Below, piece by piece: positions 61,351 to 64,000 of a DNA stretch of 64,000 nt. This DNA is from Amyelois transitella (taxonomy: Eukaryota > Arthropoda > Insecta > Lepidoptera > Pyralidae): NCBI RefSeq assembly GCF_032362555.1, contig NC_083515.1, positions 4,313,001 through 4,377,000 on the forward strand, given 5' to 3'. The notes below the pieces were generated by a model. That model had not been told where the DNA came from. It worked only from the letters and a program-made list of their open reading frames with translations, and did no database searches. The position numbers and the translations under genes are program-made. The first letter of the stretch is position 1, and every line of letters starts with the position of its first letter.

Positions 61351-64000
61351 TATTAAATACCTATGTTATCTGAGTAATCCTGAGCGATCAAACACTTATA
61401 AAATCTTGAAAAATAATAGTGAATGAACACTAAAGAACGGTACGATCCACAGTCTGTTTATGGATAATTGACGTCATAATAGAAATAGCCAATCACGTTC
61501 GTTTTTAGTCACGTGACAGCTGCATATAAAAACCTAATTTTCTGAGACGGATTTTGTTTAAATAATGCAATATTTTTATCTCGCGTTATTACAAATCGCT
61601 CCAAAAAAATAATATTAAGACTGATGACATAAAAGAAATGTATATTTTTAATACAGTCAAATAGCCTATTGTTCGTTAATCTTATTGAACTTTAGATGCT
61701 AATTTCAATGTTTTCTGAAGGGAATTTTGAGTACTACATTTGTAAACATCGTCTTAGATTTATAGTCGTATATAATACAATTATTGTAATTAATGAAGGG
61801 TAGTTGTAATAGTTATTTATATTTTTAGATTGATGCTGTGTTATTTATAATGAATACGTGATGTTGTTAAAGGTATTGAAATAAATTATTTATTTATTAC
61901 TTACATACTTTAATTTATTTATTTATTTTTTATAAGGACAGATAAAAAATAAAAAACACGCGAATTACAATATTAAATTTATTAGTAAAAAATATTATAC
62001 ATCTTCCACAATATTGGAGAATCATAACTTAATTATTTAAATATTCGATTATAATAGATTATAGCACTTCCGATTTCTTAAAACTTGCTTTCATGCACTT
62101 ACTAGTCACTACAGCGAGAAGCACGTATTATGGACATTGTCGTTAAACGGTACATTTTGATAAAAATATTAGTCCGAGACGGTGGAGTCGAAAGTTTCGC
62201 GCCATGGCCTTATACTTTTAGAAACTCGTTTAGAGCCCGGCCTTTGCGTCTATATTACATTATTCATTGTCATCACATGTCAACGGTTTCAATCGGACTT
62301 GCTCTATAATACACACAGTTTAAATGCCTTGCATGTTGGGGAGGGGACATACTAAACGAAATACAGGGATACGGATGAAACTCCGACGTCGTTCTTACGA
62401 ATAATGATTGATTGGCTTATGTATTCCAACATTTTACGATTAAAACTCTATCATATGTTTCCATAAATATTAATTTTGGGCACAATACAATAACAAAAAT
62501 AAATATCTACATTGGGTCAACGAGCACTCGAAGTTATTAATTTCAAGTCTTGACTAAATGTTAATGCTAACTAAGTACTGACACCGATGAGTGCCTCCAT
62601 CGATGTTTACTTCTCGATAAGACCATTATTCTATTAGGTCCAAAACACGAGGTGAAATGCAGCCAATTAAATGGAACTATAAACTTTATACGCCATAGGC
62701 CAATTTACTCTAAACTAAAATATACCTAGAGTTGAAATTTAGTAATTCTAATTTTTTAATTCCATCGCGTGTTCTGTACCTATTCGGCGGTAGTCGCTAC
62801 CATCATCTCTTACAATATTCAATTATTTAAGTTAAACATTTTAGATATAATTTTTCTGCATTATTAATTTGTAAAATGGTAACAACTGCACCAAATTTAA
62901 ACACATCGAAAGCGACAGAAGCATGTTGTTACTTTATATTATTTCTTTAAAGTCATTGTTAAAATTCTCGCTGTTCACAATCAGAGTTCTCAGATGAATC
63001 TGAACTCAACGATCGTCGATATATAAAAGATATAAACGCATAAAATAAAACGACTTAAGGTAGCGTTGTGAATTTCCGACAAATGATTCCTAATAATTCT
63101 GTAAGTTACACATATAAGTTGCACATGAAATATTTTTTGGGATTTCATTTGACAAACCGAAATCACGCTAAAAGTTCACATTGCTATCTTAGCCGTACGG
63201 TCCTTATTATTGTGCGTAACAATTAGCCATCGGAACCTATGTCTAATCGAGAGACAAGCTTTTGAAGGACGCTACACTTTTATATCCTACGTGACTAAGG
63301 TACCAGATTATAGTTTCATCTATAAAAAAGATAGATATATGCAATGTAAAACCAACTTAAAACTATTACTTATCTAACATGTAAATGGTAAATATTTAAA
63401 AATGAGCATTATAGACTAAAAAAAGGATAAATAATTGGCGTACTATCAAAATCACATCAATAAAAAAATCTATGCTTGGGGGAATTTCAGCAAAAACTGA
63501 ATTGATCCCTTTCACCGTTTGTTTCTTAAAAAATATAATTCAAAAAACTACAAATAACATTCTGGCACGTAATTGAGGACAAATTATTGTTTCGTCCTGC
63601 AAATTGTCACGATTGCAGCTAAACGGAGTGGGGGATATTAAATTCGTCATGATTATAACGCGGGCAACGGCACGTAAATAATTTTGTACTAATGTCACAC
63701 GAAGAACGATATTAACTCACCAATAAGCAGTCTCGGGGCTCGCATACAGTATTCGCGCATACAAAAACATTGGATGAAGCACCATGCTAGCCAACTGTCG
63801 CATAAAACCATACACGGGTGGGCCGAAAAATTAATGAAAAACTGGCACACTGTTATGCTGACATCGTTAATGAATAATTGGGACATTTAAGAGATTTATT
63901 ACACCTTGTTTAAATTCATCTGGTCTTTATAAATGAATCAAACTTATAGCATCGCGTGAAATATAGACACCTCTCTTGTCATGAGTGAAGTGTTTTAGAT

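Larger units (their letters stand above)
60755..61670. mobile_element. TIR DNA transposon copy B (non-autonomous, THAP-bearing)
   Basis: A 916-bp second copy of the 8290-9210 element in the same orientation, with the same exact 15-bp ends AATAGGCTATTTGAC / GTCAAATAGCCTATT. Differences from copy A are few: single substitutions, a 4-bp deletion near 61233 and a short deletion near 61639. This indicates recent mobility of the family. It lies between UCP4 and the next (unseen) gene. It carries the same truncated THAP frame, opposing KADxxNLP frame and internal palindrome (about 61237-61277). Confidence 0.88.
58510..64000. other. UCP4 3' flank and downstream intergenic region
   Basis: UCP4 3' UTR is expected from 58510; AATAAA occurs at 59106-59111. 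59112-60754 is AT-rich with nothing recognisable. A complete TIR element follows (60755-61670). A minus-strand AATAAA-like hexamer near 61977 and the slightly GC-richer, repeat-poor sequence from 62060 to 63900 would fit the long 3' UTR of a minus-strand gene lying beyond the window. That is only a guess; no coding exon is visible there. Confidence 0.4.

Overview
The window is nuclear DNA from an insect, most likely a moth or butterfly (Lepidoptera). It is AT-rich and intron-rich, with short exons bounded by canonical GT/AG sites. It carries many degraded interspersed repeats of types I associate with lepidopteran genomes: a SINE-like family ending near GTGCCGGGAACCACACGGCA, RTE-type LINE pieces and MITEs. 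The species cannot be named from the sequence alone.

Four protein-coding genes can be reconstructed exon by exon with consistent splice phases. (1) 17244-1227, minus: USP7 (HAUSP), 22 coding exons, 1109 residues, with MATH domain, catalytic Cys/His/Asp and C-terminal ubiquitin-like repeats. (2) 20416-30854, plus: Integrator subunit 13 (asunder), 13 exons, 630 residues. (3) 38883-32727, minus: a 331-residue conserved eukaryotic protein of unknown function with a helix-hairpin-helix-like glycine motif, 6 exons. (4) 52092-58509, plus: mitochondrial uncoupling protein 4 (SLC25A27 type), 6 coding exons, 316 residues. USP7 and INTS13 are divergent across about 3.2 kb. INTS13 and gene 3 are convergent, with possible poly(A) hexamers 12 bp apart near 31.2 kb. 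Gene 3 and UCP4 are divergent across about 13 kb of AT-rich DNA. The four genes do not form a pathway; this is ordinary mixed gene order.

Mobile DNA is the main interest. A full-length RTE-like LINE (22911-26184, minus, 12-bp target duplication) sits antisense in INTS13 intron 4, broken by one frameshift and one stop. Two nearly identical TIR elements of about 920 bp (8290-9210 and 60755-61670) and a diverged relative (3016-3754) share 14-17-bp termini. They carry fragments of two proteins: the start of a THAP zinc finger, and a K-A-D-x-x-N-L-P N-terminus that I recall from insect YqaJ-nuclease-type proteins. This combination suggests an ISL2EU-like two-protein DNA transposon, the best candidate for an under-described system here. 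Other MITEs lie at 86-689, 15745-15915 and 19572-20135. Several perfect or near-perfect palindromes, and partial tandem duplications of one INTS13 exon and one UCP4 exon, are also visible.

No CRISPR array, rRNA or functional tRNA gene was seen. From 39 to 52 kb and from 59.1 to 64 kb there is little recognisable coding sequence.
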